Made by a program: the position numbers and the translations under genes. A DNA stretch of 45,252 nt, from NCBI GenBank assembly GCA_004557645.1, contig SFGI01000016.1, forward strand, positions 1-45,252. The letters run 5' to 3'. Positions 31,712 to 39,904 of this stretch are shown piece after piece (the stretch's first letter is position 1; every line of letters begins with the position of its first letter). Below the pieces are notes generated by a model. That model had not been told where the DNA came from. It did no database searches and was given only the letters and a program-made list of their open reading frames with translations. The DNA comes from [Eubacterium] saphenum (GTDB lineage Bacteria; Bacillota; Clostridia; Lachnospirales; Anaerotignaceae).

Positions 31712-33235
31712 TCACAATGTCATCTGGATCAATTCGATACCCTGTTTCATCACATCAATAATAGGACGATAACCGATACCCAATACCAGGTTGACTACGA
31801 TAAACAATACCATCGCCAGAGCGAATGTAGGAGAAATCTGAGCTTTTTGGGAAGCCCCTTCTCCATCTTCTTTTGGACGAGTCCAAATCGCGATAACAGA
31901 AGGCAGGAAGTACATAGCGTTCAGGATCATGGAGATCGCCAAAGCCGCCAGCACCAGCACCAGTCTCGCCCCTGTCATTTCCACAGCAGCCATTGCGAAG
32001 TAAAGCTTGGAAATAAAGCCTGCGAACAAGGGCACACCGATCATAGACAGCGCGCCGACTGTAAAAGCGATACCCGCCAGAGGATTTCTGTGGGCTGCCC
32101 CTTTCAGGTTTTCCAGCTGTTCTTTACCGCCTGCATCCTCAATGAAAGCACCACAGCATACGAACAGCATAGATTTCGTTACCGCATGCGCAAATACATG
32201 GAAGCACGCTGCCAGCATACCGGCTACGGAACCCAGACCGATCCCCATAAAGATATAGCCGATCTGCGCTACAGAAGAATAAGCCAACATACGTTTCATA
32301 CGGCTTTCTCGTACGGCATAAACGGAACCCATGACCATGCCAAGGACACCCAAAACGAACATAACGTCCGCAATTTTCAATTCAACCAGTGTTTGAACTG
32401 TAAATACTTCAAAGGTCAGCTTGATTGCCAGAATAATATACGCCTTCAAAACCAGACCGGACAGGATACCACTTGAGGTTGTCATAGTAGAACCGTAAGC
32501 AGTAGGCAGTGCGGAATGGAACGGGAACAGCGCACTCTTGATGCCCAGACCAACGAACATCAGGCTGACTACGATCATCAGCGCAAAATGATAATCGCCT
32601 GTTGCCATCAGGGCTGCAACGCCCTCTTTGATCTGAGGGAACAGCAGATGACCTGTGATACCATACAGGATACATACACCCAGCAGGAACAGACCGGAAC
32701 CCATACAGCCGAATACCAGATAATGGGTCGTACCTACGATAGCCTGTTTTGTACCCTTTGCCAAAATCAGCGTACAGGATGCAATAGTCAGAATTTCGAT
32801 AAAAACGTATCCTGTGAAGATATCGTTTGTATAGGTCATCGCCAGCATCGCGCCAAAGGTAGCATTCAGCATGATGAAATAAAGATTCTGTTTTTCAGGA
32901 ACGATCTCCTTAAAGATGATATCGCTGCCGCCTGTGACTGTCAGGAACATAACTACGCTGACCAATACAGCCAGTAACGCTTCCAGAGGGCCAACACGAA
33001 GTTCATTGCCCCAAGGCGCGGGGAAGTGACCCATCATAAATGTGAAGGCTTCCCCATTCTGGGTAACATTCACCAACAGAACCACAGACAGCGCACCGAT
33101 CAGCAGAACCATAAAGCCATGGAGACGGCGGGCAGTGCGGCCATTTTTGATCAGTGGTGTGATGATACCGCAGAACATCGCAAAGAAGATGCTGAAGAAA
33201 GGTATATTATGTACTAAATTCAAATGATGCTCCAT
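31712..33235 (-). CDS. mrpD: Mrp antiporter subunit D (NuoN-like, first of four)
   Basis: The 507-residue membrane protein is positioned right after mrpC, as mrpD is in Mrp operons. Glu147 (VFIEILTIASCTLILAKG) and Lys233 (FVGLGIKSALFPFHSALPTAYGST) are conserved, along with SMIGVPLFAGFISKLYFA in TM12. Translation starts one base after the mrpC stop, with the ribosome site inside mrpC. By position and sequence I take this as the true MrpD and the next three genes as additional antiporter modules. Confidence 0.93.
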   Translation of the reverse strand: MEHHLNLVHNIPFFSIFFAMFCGIITPLIKNGRTARRLHGFMVLLIGALSVVLLVNVTQNGEAFTFMMGHFPAPWGNELRVGPLEALLAVLVSVVMFLTVTGGSDIIFKEIVPEKQNLYFIMLNATFGAMLAMTYTNDIFTGYVFIEILTIASCTLILAKGTKQAIVGTTHYLVFGCMGSGLFLLGVCILYGITGHLLFPQIKEGVAALMATGDYHFALMIVVSLMFVGLGIKSALFPFHSALPTAYGSTMTTSSGILSGLVLKAYIILAIKLTFEVFTVQTLVELKIADVMFVLGVLGMVMGSVYAVRESRMKRMLAYSSVAQIGYIFMGIGLGSVAGMLAACFHVFAHAVTKSMLFVCCGAFIEDAGGKEQLENLKGAAHRNPLAGIAFTVGALSMIGVPLFAGFISKLYFAMAAVEMTGARLVLVLAALAISMILNAMYFLPSVIAIWTRPKEDGEGASQKAQISPTFALAMVLFIVVNLVLGIGYRPIIDVMKQGIELIQMTL

Positions 33236-33236
33236 A

Positions 33237-33611
33237 TTATTCCCCTTCCTCCTCTCTCATCATACGCAGGATCTCGTCCATGTTCAGAGAGTTGTAATGT
33301 TTATACAGTCTCAGAACCAAAGCAAGAGAGAACGCAGTCACACTTACGGATACTACGATACCTGTCAGTACCAGACCTGCAGGGATGGGGTTGATATAGT
33401 AATCTTTATTAATGATCCCATTTGTCAGGATAGGTGCTACCCTACCAAAAACATAACCCTTGGCTGCCAAGAAAAGATAGGTAGCCGTATCCATGATATT
33501 CAAACCAATAAATTTTTTGATCAGATTGTTTTGCAGAAGCAGATTCATGAATCCAATGCCAAAGAGGATGACCGAAGCTGCTTCATAATAATTTGTCAAC
33601 AGATGACTCAT
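33237..33611 (-). CDS. mrpC: Mrp antiporter subunit C (NuoK-like)
   Basis: The 124-residue protein has three membrane helices, matching MrpC/MnhC and complex I subunit NuoK: AASVILFGIGFMNLLLQNNLIKKFIGLNIMDTATYLFLA, then NPIPAGLVLTGIVVSVSVTAFSLALVLRLYKHY. It is part of the MrpA/C/D core. The ATG at 33611 lies two bases after the mrpB stop, with AAAAGGAG upstream; a longer frame into mrpB is rejected. Confidence 0.93.
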   Translation of the reverse strand: MSHLLTNYYEAASVILFGIGFMNLLLQNNLIKKFIGLNIMDTATYLFLAAKGYVFGRVAPILTNGIINKDYYINPIPAGLVLTGIVVSVSVTAFSLALVLRLYKHYNSLNMDEILRMMREEEGE

Positions 33612-33613
33612 AA

Positions 33614-34519
33614 TCAGACTTCTCCTTTTGTAAATAACGCATAGAATCCATACATCGTACAAGCAACGACCAAACCTACACAGATATTCAGAGGCAGGAT
33701 AAAGCCGGAGCTCAAAATTGCGCCGGGGGTACCTTTGGGGATTTCCCAGCCAACATGGTTGGCACCTGTAAAGAAGGAATAGCTCTTACAGCCGCAGTAA
33801 GTCAGCAGACACGCAACACTGATCCTTGTCAGTGTTTTGATGGTAAAGAAGGTCTGCATCTTCTTCTGCCCGTTTGCTGCGGAATACAGGATCAGGCCAG
33901 CACCGATGATGGAACCGCCGGAGAAACCGCCGCCGGGAGACAGGTGACCATTCAATACTACATAGATACCATACAGAATAACCACAGGTGCCAGACATTT
34001 CGCACCCTTTTTCAGGATCAGCTTGGAATCCCGAGAATCGAATACTTCATCCTCCGCCATTTCCTGATCTTCTGCTGCGCTGATATTTTTCTTATCTCTC
34101 TGCAGTAGCATCAGTACAGCGATAACCGCCATGAACAATACATTGGATTCGCCGAAGGTATCGAATGCACGATAGTCCAGGATCATACCGGCTACAAAGT
34201 TGATGGCACCGGTTTCTTTGATCCCCTGTTCCAGATATCTCTGTCCCACTTCGTTGTTGGTGATGCTGCTAGGATCGCCGAACATTGGCAAGTCGATGAC
34301 TACCCGCAGCATGACGGCAATGAATACCAGTGTGATTGCTACGCACAGGACGCGATACAATGTTGAGTTGGAACGGAGACGTTCCATCGTAACTGCCTTT
34401 TCAATGGGCACTCTTTCTTTTCTTTCTCTGGTAGAGATATACTTATCCGCATTGATGAGGATCTCATCGCCATCGATCCAGCTTTTCAATCTCTGCCAGA
34501 AGGATTTATTTTCGCTCAT
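33614..34519 (-). CDS. mrpB: MrpB-type subunit fused to an MbhE-like (MrpA C-terminal) segment
   Basis: The 301-residue protein combines two modules. Residues about 50-140 hold two helices with DYRAFDTFGE at 115-124, the signature of MbhE or the end of MrpA. Residues about 165-301 are the MnhB domain with HLSPGGGFSGGSIIGAG at 192-208 and four helices. A charged cytoplasmic segment (140-168) links them. In archaeal Mbh and classical Mrp these are separate polypeptides or part of MrpA, so this is a fusion variant. It starts four bases after the DUF4040 gene. Confidence 0.9.
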   Translation of the reverse strand: MSENKSFWQRLKSWIDGDEILINADKYISTRERKERVPIEKAVTMERLRSNSTLYRVLCVAITLVFIAVMLRVVIDLPMFGDPSSITNNEVGQRYLEQGIKETGAINFVAGMILDYRAFDTFGESNVLFMAVIAVLMLLQRDKKNISAAEDQEMAEDEVFDSRDSKLILKKGAKCLAPVVILYGIYVVLNGHLSPGGGFSGGSIIGAGLILYSAANGQKKMQTFFTIKTLTRISVACLLTYCGCKSYSFFTGANHVGWEIPKGTPGAILSSGFILPLNICVGLVVACTMYGFYALFTKGEV

Positions 34520-34523
34520 TCCA

Positions 34524-34787
34524 TCAACCCTCCCTTGTGCCTTTCAGTGCATGAACCTTCTTCAGTGTCAGGAAGAACAGCACCGTATCGATACCAGCAC
34601 CAACGGCTGCTTCTGTGATCGCCAGGTCAGGAGATTCCAGGAAAAGCCAAACGATCGCCATAACGGAGCTATAGCCCATGAAAACGATAACTGCCATAAA
34701 AAGGTTTCTTGTCACAGATACCCCAATGGCACTGGCGATCAGAAATACGACCAGAATCATCTGGATCATAATGCTAAAATCACTCAT
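34524..34787 (-). CDS. DUF4040 / MbhD-like subunit
   Basis: The 87-residue, three-helix protein contains the DUF4040 signature LESPDLAITEAAVGAGIDTVLFFLTLKK (about 50-77). In classical Mrp this segment is part of the MrpA C-terminus; in Mbh and this cluster it is a separate gene (MbhD). Its acidic residues (Glu51, Asp54, Glu59) are candidates for the Na+/H+ path. Its ATG overlaps the mrpG stop by four bases. Confidence 0.9.
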   Translation of the reverse strand: MSDFSIMIQMILVVFLIASAIGVSVTRNLFMAVIVFMGYSSVMAIVWLFLESPDLAITEAAVGAGIDTVLFFLTLKKVHALKGTREG

Positions 34788-35095
34788 CTGTCCTTCATCC
34801 TTTCTTCACAATCTTTATTGGTCAAAAGTTCTACTTTTGCGATCATATGTGTCGCAATAGGGCTGGACAGCCAGAAGAACAGGATGATGAGAACATATTT
34901 TGCCATGTGGAAAATATCCTGCCCCAAAATCAAAAGACCCAGTACTACGAAAAAGATACCCATGGTATCACCCAAAGCCGCTGCGTGCATTCTGTTCATA
35001 ACATATTTGAAGCGATATACGCCCAAAATGGAGCAAAGGAACACAAACAGACCAATGATGATGCAAACGGTTGCAACGATTTCTCTTACTGACAT
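34784..35095 (-). CDS. mrpG: Mrp antiporter subunit G
   Basis: The 103-residue, three-helix membrane protein matches MnhG/MrpG: IIGLFVFLCSILGVYRFKYVMNRMHAAALGDTMGIFFVVLGLLI with the conserved RFKYVMNRMHAAA turn, then IILFFWLSSPIATHMIAK. It overlaps mrpF by ten bases and the DUF4040 gene by four, the usual signs of translational coupling. Confidence 0.93.
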   Translation of the reverse strand: MSVREIVATVCIIIGLFVFLCSILGVYRFKYVMNRMHAAALGDTMGIFFVVLGLLILGQDIFHMAKYVLIILFFWLSSPIATHMIAKVELLTNKDCEERMKDR

Positions 35096-35412
35096 TCTTC
35101 CTTCGCCTCCTTCTCTTTTCTGCTCAGGAACTGCAGACGACCTTTATGATGCAGTGTAACTACGTGACACATAACTACAACTGCCAGGAAACTCAGCAGG
35201 GAGTAGACCAAAGATACGTCTACCAATGCTGTTTCGCCCAGATAAGCGGAAAGGATACCGATCGTTGTCGTTGTCATGGTACCGATCATATTGATCGCCA
35301 CGATACGGTCTGTGTAACGAGGACCCTTCACCGCGCGGATAAACGCCAGGATCATGCCGCAAGCCAGCACAAACATGGCGATCTCTAAAATAAAGCGCAT
35401 CGTATCACTCAT
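35086..35412 (-). CDS. mrpF: Mrp antiporter subunit F
   Basis: The 108-residue membrane protein has three helices and the MrpF signature RAVKGPRYTDRIVAINMIGTMTTTTIG (about 26-52), followed by VDVSLVYSLLSFLAVVVM. It is a small structural subunit of the complex. It starts four bases after mrpE. Confidence 0.94.
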   Translation of the reverse strand: MSDTMRFILEIAMFVLACGMILAFIRAVKGPRYTDRIVAINMIGTMTTTTIGILSAYLGETALVDVSLVYSLLSFLAVVVMCHVVTLHHKGRLQFLSRKEKEAKEECQ

Positions 35413-35416
35413 ACTC

Positions 35417-35881
35417 TTATCCCTCCAACTTTCTCAGCTGTTTTACAAAAACGGACTCATCCAGACCTTCCCCGAATTTGTTCTTATCCAATGCCTGGAT
35501 CGCATAATCGCCGTTTTCCAGCTGCACTGTGTAAGTGCCGGGGGTAAGTGTGATAGAGTTTGCCAGTGCAACCTGAGCCGCTTCGCTCTTCAGATCTGTA
35601 TGGAAATGAACGATTGCAGGTTCGATTTCCTTTTTGTTGGGAGAAAGCACGATCTTGATCACATCAACATTTGCTTTGAAGATTTCCCAAACCAGAACGA
35701 TCGCATATTTCAGATAGAGAGGGATCTTTTTCACCAGTCTCAGCTCTGTCTGAAAGCTATAGTCCATATGTTTACAAATGAACCAGTACAGCCAGCCGCA
35801 GATCACTACACCGAAGAGGAACACTTCCAGCGTTACTCTGCCGTTGAAGATCAGCCACAGCAGTAATAATAATAAATACAT
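35417..35881 (-). CDS. mrpE: Mrp antiporter subunit E
   Basis: The 154-residue protein has two N-terminal membrane helices (LLLLLLWLIFNGRVTLEVFLFGVVICGWLYWF) and a third near KYAIVLVWEIFKANVDVIKIV. A cytoplasmic domain follows with the MrpE motif VALANSITLTPGTYTVQLENGDYAIQALD. It is the first gene of the ten-gene operon. The ATG at 35881 follows GGAAGGAT; a longer frame to 35917 is rejected. Confidence 0.93.
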   Translation of the reverse strand: MYLLLLLLWLIFNGRVTLEVFLFGVVICGWLYWFICKHMDYSFQTELRLVKKIPLYLKYAIVLVWEIFKANVDVIKIVLSPNKKEIEPAIVHFHTDLKSEAAQVALANSITLTPGTYTVQLENGDYAIQALDKNKFGEGLDESVFVKQLRKLEG

Positions 35882-36035
35882 TGAACCATCCTTCCCGCGC
35901 AAGCATTTATTTTTCATCTGTTTTTATGAAAACACCCTGCCCTGCAGTATATGCGCCAAAGACCGACGGATATCAAATATCCTCAGTTTTTGTCGAAAAT
36001 TCACACAGCATCAGGCATTCTCATATTGCCCAACA
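35882..36035 (-). promoter_or_regulatory. Leader of the Mrp-like operon
   Basis: About 150 untranslated bases between promoter and mrpE, with a GGATAT-TTG-ATATCC hairpin (35970-35984) and an AT-rich TGTTTTCATAAAAACA palindrome close to the ribosome site. I do not recognise a riboswitch class. Confidence 0.4.
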
Positions 36036-36041
36036 TAATAT

Positions 36042-36070
36042 ATTATCAATGAACACGGGAAAATTGTCAA
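36042..36070 (-). promoter_or_regulatory. Promoter of the Mrp-like operon
   Basis: TTGACA (36065-36070), a 17-base spacer and GATAAT (36042-36047). The AT-rich interval 36071-36279 has no gene. Confidence 0.85.
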
Positions 36071-36279
36071 GGGTATTAGTGCTATCTCACGATTTATTTC
36101 CTAATATTTTCTTAACACTTCCAATTTGATTGTGCAATCGGTATATTTTTTATGATTTCAAATCAATATTTTAAGTAGATTCAAACAATTTTTTGGGCTT
36201 TTTTCTTTTGTACAAAAAGAGGAATTGGTAGCTTTTATCCTGATTTTCCAGGCATTTCCCGTTGACAGCGCCTTCTATG

Positions 36280-36315
36280 ACAAGAAAAGGCGTACCATAC
36301 GGTACGCCTTTTCAG
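36280..36315 (-). terminator. Terminator after the APC permease gene
   Basis: A perfect 12-bp stem, AAAAGGCGTACC with its complement and a four-base loop (36285-36312), with a T/C-rich tail on the minus strand. It is symmetrical enough to act in both directions. Confidence 0.88.
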
Positions 36316-36386
36316 GGAAATTATATATGAAGCAAATATATTTTACGATGAAACTATATTTCCATGTGCTTCTTTCTATGATTCAA

Positions 36387-37706
36387 TTATTTCTTCTTTG
36401 CGAAGATAGCACGTACGGGCAGACCGATCAGTACCAGCACGATACCGCCGATAGCAACCATTGTGGAAGATTTGCCAGCCATGAACAGCTGGTTGATCAG
36501 AACGTAAGCACCAGATACAATCGCGATCAAAGGAATGACAGGATATGCAGGAACTTTGTAAGTACGCTTTACATCAGGAGCCTGTTTTCTATAAAGCATA
36601 ACAGCTGCAAATGTCAGTGTGTAGAATACCCAGCCTACGAATGTACCCAGGTTTGTCAGCAGGTCGAACTGACCTGTCAGAGCGTAGATCGCACCCAGAA
36701 TACCGATCAGGAAGATGCAGTTGATGGGAACGCCTGTACCGGAGATTTTGGACAGAGCCTTGCTGCCGGGCAGGTCACCCTGTTCTGCCATGTACAGAGC
36801 TGTACGGGAACCGGACAGAATGAAACCGTTACATGCGCCACCAGCAGAGATCATGATACCAACGGATACAAATTTACCACCCATATCGCCGAAGATTTCC
36901 ATAGCTACTGCAGATGCAGGAGATTCCAGATTCATCATAACATCAGCAGGCAGTACCCACAGGTAAGCCAGGTTAATGATGATATAAACAGCCATGATCA
37001 GTGCTACACCACCAACGATAGCCTTAGGCAGATCTTTACCGGGGTCTTTCATTTCACCGGCGATGGCACCTACGTTTGTCCAGCCTTCGAATGCGAACAG
37101 TACAGCGATCATCAGCTGACCCAGAACGGAGCCATAGCTCAGACCATCTGCCAGCATGGGATCGAAGATGGGGTTGCCTTCCCCTCTGATGAAACCGAAA
37201 ATCATGATCAGTACCAGGGGAACCAGTTTTGCTACTGTAAAGATGGACTGTGCAGCACCGCCGACTTTCGCACCCATACAGTTCAGGATAACCATGATAA
37301 CGATACAAGCGATCGCTACAGGAACTACCATGCCGTCGCCCAGGAACAGTTTTGCCTGGTTCGCAACAGCTACACCCAGAGCAGCTACCAGACCGGGATA
37401 GAATACAACTGTCTGCATCCAACCGCACAGGTAACCAACTTTATCACCGAATACTCTTTTCAGGTATACGGGCATACCGCCTGTTTCAGGCATCAGAATT
37501 GCGATTTCAGCAAATGTCATAGCCGCACAGAGACACATCAGGGATGTGATCACCCATGCCAGAATTGCCAGACCGGGCGCACCGCCCGTAGCTGTATACA
37601 TTGCTGTAGGTTTGAAGAATACACCGGAACCGATTACACAGCCTACTACTGTAGCCATAGCAGCACCCATGCCGAGTTCCTTCTTCATTTCATTGTTGTT
37701 GCTCAT
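36387..37706 (-). CDS. APC family amino acid permease under glycine riboswitch control
   Basis: The 439-residue, 12-helix APC-superfamily permease resembles the SteT serine/threonine exchanger group. The TM1 motif VVGCVIGSGVFFKP (about 20-33) is the substrate-binding unwound helix, and AFEGWTNVGAIAGEMKDPGKDLPKAI is the TM6 region. The ATG at 37706 follows AAAAGGAGGAAGG; a longer frame to 37784 runs through the riboswitch terminator and is rejected. The upstream tandem glycine riboswitch points to glycine, or a related small amino acid, as substrate or trigger, perhaps for efflux or exchange when glycine is high. Confidence 0.9.
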   Translation of the reverse strand: MSNNNEMKKELGMGAAMATVVGCVIGSGVFFKPTAMYTATGGAPGLAILAWVITSLMCLCAAMTFAEIAILMPETGGMPVYLKRVFGDKVGYLCGWMQTVVFYPGLVAALGVAVANQAKLFLGDGMVVPVAIACIVIMVILNCMGAKVGGAAQSIFTVAKLVPLVLIMIFGFIRGEGNPIFDPMLADGLSYGSVLGQLMIAVLFAFEGWTNVGAIAGEMKDPGKDLPKAIVGGVALIMAVYIIINLAYLWVLPADVMMNLESPASAVAMEIFGDMGGKFVSVGIMISAGGACNGFILSGSRTALYMAEQGDLPGSKALSKISGTGVPINCIFLIGILGAIYALTGQFDLLTNLGTFVGWVFYTLTFAAVMLYRKQAPDVKRTYKVPAYPVIPLIAIVSGAYVLINQLFMAGKSSTMVAIGGIVLVLIGLPVRAIFAKKK

Positions 37707-37757
37707 TTTTTCCTTCCTCCTTTTTGCAAATTTGCCAAAAAACACCAAAAGCTTGCA

Positions 37758-37809
37758 TAAAAAAAGATATACAGCAAAAATCAAATGAATCTTATTCTGC
37801 CTGTATATC
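37758..37809 (-). terminator. Riboswitch-controlled terminator before the APC permease
   Basis: GATATACAG (minus strand 5' arm, 37801-37809) pairs with CTGTATATC (37766-37774), followed by seven T's. The 5' arm directly abuts and partly competes with the closing stem of the second glycine aptamer, so ligand binding should prevent termination (an ON switch). Confidence 0.9.
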
Positions 37810-37990
37810 CTCTGTATCTCTCACCTGAAAGCTTTACTTCTACGGCGGCTTTGGCAAAACCAAGCACTCTCCAGAGTTCCATCTGTAAAAGGTATTTGTA
37901 CCTGAAAGTTTCTTCAGAAATCGGCTCTTGATCTGAATTGCCCCATCGGTTTTCTCATTATTTTGTACAAAACAAGAGAAATCTCCCTTC
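37800..37990 (-). promoter_or_regulatory. Tandem glycine riboswitch
   Basis: On the minus strand two glycine aptamers follow each other. The first has CCGATGGGGCAA (about 37938-37949) and CTTTCAGGTAC..CCTTTTACAGATGG. The second begins CTCTGGAGAG (37867-37876), then CCGCCGTAGAAGTAAAGCTTTCAGGTGAGAGATACAGAG in consensus order. These match the conserved core (RCCGAAGGGGCAA ... CUCUCAGG ... GGACAGAG) with small deviations. A terminator switch and a strong promoter flank it. Confidence 0.9.
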
Positions 37991-38023
37991 TACTTCGTCT
38001 GGCTTTATGCACTTTGTGGTTAG

Positions 38024-38052
38024 ATTATATCTCGCTGGTAAAATCCTGTCAA
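38024..38052 (-). promoter_or_regulatory. Promoter of the riboswitch-permease transcript
   Basis: Consensus TTGACA (38047-38052), a 17-base spacer and TATAAT (38024-38029). No clear plus-strand promoter was found for the divergent flippase in 38053-38282. Confidence 0.92.
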
Positions 38053-38282
38053 TATATTTCGATAAATTTTTTTATCGTCGCATTATAAAATTTCATTATA
38101 TCTGACATAAAAAACAAATCAGTAATTTTCCGTTTTTTTATATGATTTGCATGCAAAATATCAATTGAAATTCAGCACATCATACACTTTCTGCTTTTGT
38201 TCCCTTGGGCCCGCCTGCACCCTCGTCTATTTCGTCATTCCTTGTCATATATATGGAAGGAACAGATGCCAGAGGTATGCCA

Positions 38283-39812
38283 ATGAGCCGAAAGACCATC
38301 ATCACCGGAACTCTTATTCTGACTGCAGCTAACCTCATCACCAAATGCATGGGGTTTTTCTATCGTGTTTTCATGTCAAACACCATCGGAGCGGAAGGCA
38401 TGGGGCTGTATCAGCTGATCCTGCCCATCTACTCTCTTGCATGGAGCATTACCTCCGCAGGCTTTACTACCACCATTTCCCGCCTGACAGCACAGGAGCA
38501 TATCCGCGGGCAAAATGGAAATATCGGCCGTATTGTCAAGCAGGCTGTCTGCCTTTCTCTGGGTATCAGTCTAGTTGTCAGCGGAATTCTGTTTTTCGGT
38601 GCAGAAAACATTGGTTCCGCCTTTCTGGATGACAGCCGTACTGCCCTTCCCCTGCGCCTGCTGGCTCTTGCTGTCCCTTTCATGGCAGCAGGTTCCTGCC
38701 TGCGGGGATTCTTTTTGGGAATGCAGGAGACTCTCATTCCTGCTGTTTCTCAGGTTTTGGAACAAACTGCCCGCATCGTGACGATCTATCTTCTGGCCGG
38801 TATTTTCGTGCCCTTAGGGCTGACCTATGCCTGCTGCACTGCTGTAGCAGGTATCCTGCTGGGTGAATTTCTTTCCTGCGGCTTTACCCTATGGAACTAT
38901 TTCCGCTTCAAGCGAAAGCATAAACTTATCCGAAAGCCGACACTATCTTCTTCTGCCGTTCTGGCGATGATACTGACCATGGCAGTGCCTCTTTCCGCCA
39001 CAAGGATTGCCACCGCCCTGCTCTCCACAGTAGAAAATATCCTCATCCCCCGCCAGCTGCAGCTCCACGGACAAAATACCGTGCAGGCCCTTTCTACATA
39101 CGGCGAACTGACAGGAATGGCAATGCCTCTGATTTTGCTGCCCTCCGCCTGCCTGATGGCGGCTTCCGTTTCCCTTGTGCCGGAAATTTCCGAAGCCTGC
39201 GCCGTGCAGCAGGATATGCGCATCAGCAAGACCGTTTCCGCCACATTTTTATTTACCTCCATCATCGGATTCGGCGCAGCAGCATTGTTTGCAGTATTTC
39301 CCAGGGAGATCTGCTATGTTGTTTATAATCGGGCAGCCCTGGGGCAGGTCTTGTTTCCCCTTGCCTTTCTCTGCCCCTTGCTTTACGCACAAACCACTTT
39401 GCACGGGCTTCTCAATGGGTTGGGAGAGCAGTTTTTCCTCTTTTGGAGCAATGTCCTGTCTTCTCTCATCACCATTGCTGTGATCTGGTTCTTCATGCCT
39501 CACTACGGTGTGCCTGCTTTTCTGGGGGGATGGTTTCTGAGCCTGCTCTGCAATGCAGGACTTTCTCTGGGGAGGCTTTATCAGCGGACGGGAGTATTTC
39601 CTTCCTTATATAATTGCCTCCTGAAGCCTTTGCTGGCAGGAGCGGCAGCAGGACTTCTGGTAAAATACTTCATCCGCATTTCCGAACCTTCTAAACTGCT
39701 GTTTTTCGGTTCCCTTTGCGGAATGGGACTGTTGTATCTTTTGTTTCTGTTGGCATTGGGCTGCCTGGATCGGACAACGTTGAAACAGCTCATGGAGAAA
39801 CCCCGTACATAG
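38283..39812 (+). CDS. SpoVB-like oligosaccharide/lipid flippase (MOP superfamily)
   Basis: The 509-residue membrane protein has about 14 helices and the MATE/PST/MVF fold of SpoVB and YtgP/MurJ-type flippases. Examples are the start KTIITGTLILTAANLITKCMGFFYRVFMSNTIGAEGMGLYQLILPIYSLAWSITSAGFTTTISRL and the TALLSTVENILIPRQLQLHG segment in TM7. SpoVB relatives move lipid-linked wall or polysaccharide precursors, including in sporulation. I chose the ATG at 38283 because AGAGGT sits at the right distance; in-frame ATGs upstream are possible. The gene stands alone and is convergent with the PLP enzyme. Confidence 0.88.
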   Translation: MSRKTIITGTLILTAANLITKCMGFFYRVFMSNTIGAEGMGLYQLILPIYSLAWSITSAGFTTTISRLTAQEHIRGQNGNIGRIVKQAVCLSLGISLVVSGILFFGAENIGSAFLDDSRTALPLRLLALAVPFMAAGSCLRGFFLGMQETLIPAVSQVLEQTARIVTIYLLAGIFVPLGLTYACCTAVAGILLGEFLSCGFTLWNYFRFKRKHKLIRKPTLSSSAVLAMILTMAVPLSATRIATALLSTVENILIPRQLQLHGQNTVQALSTYGELTGMAMPLILLPSACLMAASVSLVPEISEACAVQQDMRISKTVSATFLFTSIIGFGAAALFAVFPREICYVVYNRAALGQVLFPLAFLCPLLYAQTTLHGLLNGLGEQFFLFWSNVLSSLITIAVIWFFMPHYGVPAFLGGWFLSLLCNAGLSLGRLYQRTGVFPSLYNCLLKPLLAGAAAGLLVKYFIRISEPSKLLFFGSLCGMGLLYLLFLLALGCLDRTTLKQLMEKPRT

Positions 39813-39867
39813 ACCTTCGACTGATTTCTGAAATAAAACTTTCAGACATATAGTTCTCTTTTCGGCA

Positions 39868-39900
39868 AAAAATAAAGCCAGTCTTTCGACTGACTTATTT
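39868..39900. terminator. Bidirectional terminator between convergent genes
   Basis: CAGTC-TTTC-GACTG with flanking AAG/CTT (one mismatch) has ATTTTTG on the plus side and a T-rich run on the minus side. It serves both the flippase gene and the PLP enzyme gene. Confidence 0.75.
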
Positions 39901-39904
39901 TTGC

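Noticed and set aside
26664..36070. apbE as a member of the Mrp-like operon
   Set aside because: A strong terminator (26695-26735) and a separate consensus promoter (26664-26692) lie between them.
36225..37760. 511-codon plus-strand ORF opposite the APC permease
   Set aside because: Antisense shadow; the permease has clear family motifs and a riboswitch.
37707..37784. Longer APC permease start at 37784
   Set aside because: It would begin inside the riboswitch terminator; the ATG at 37706 has a strong ribosome site.
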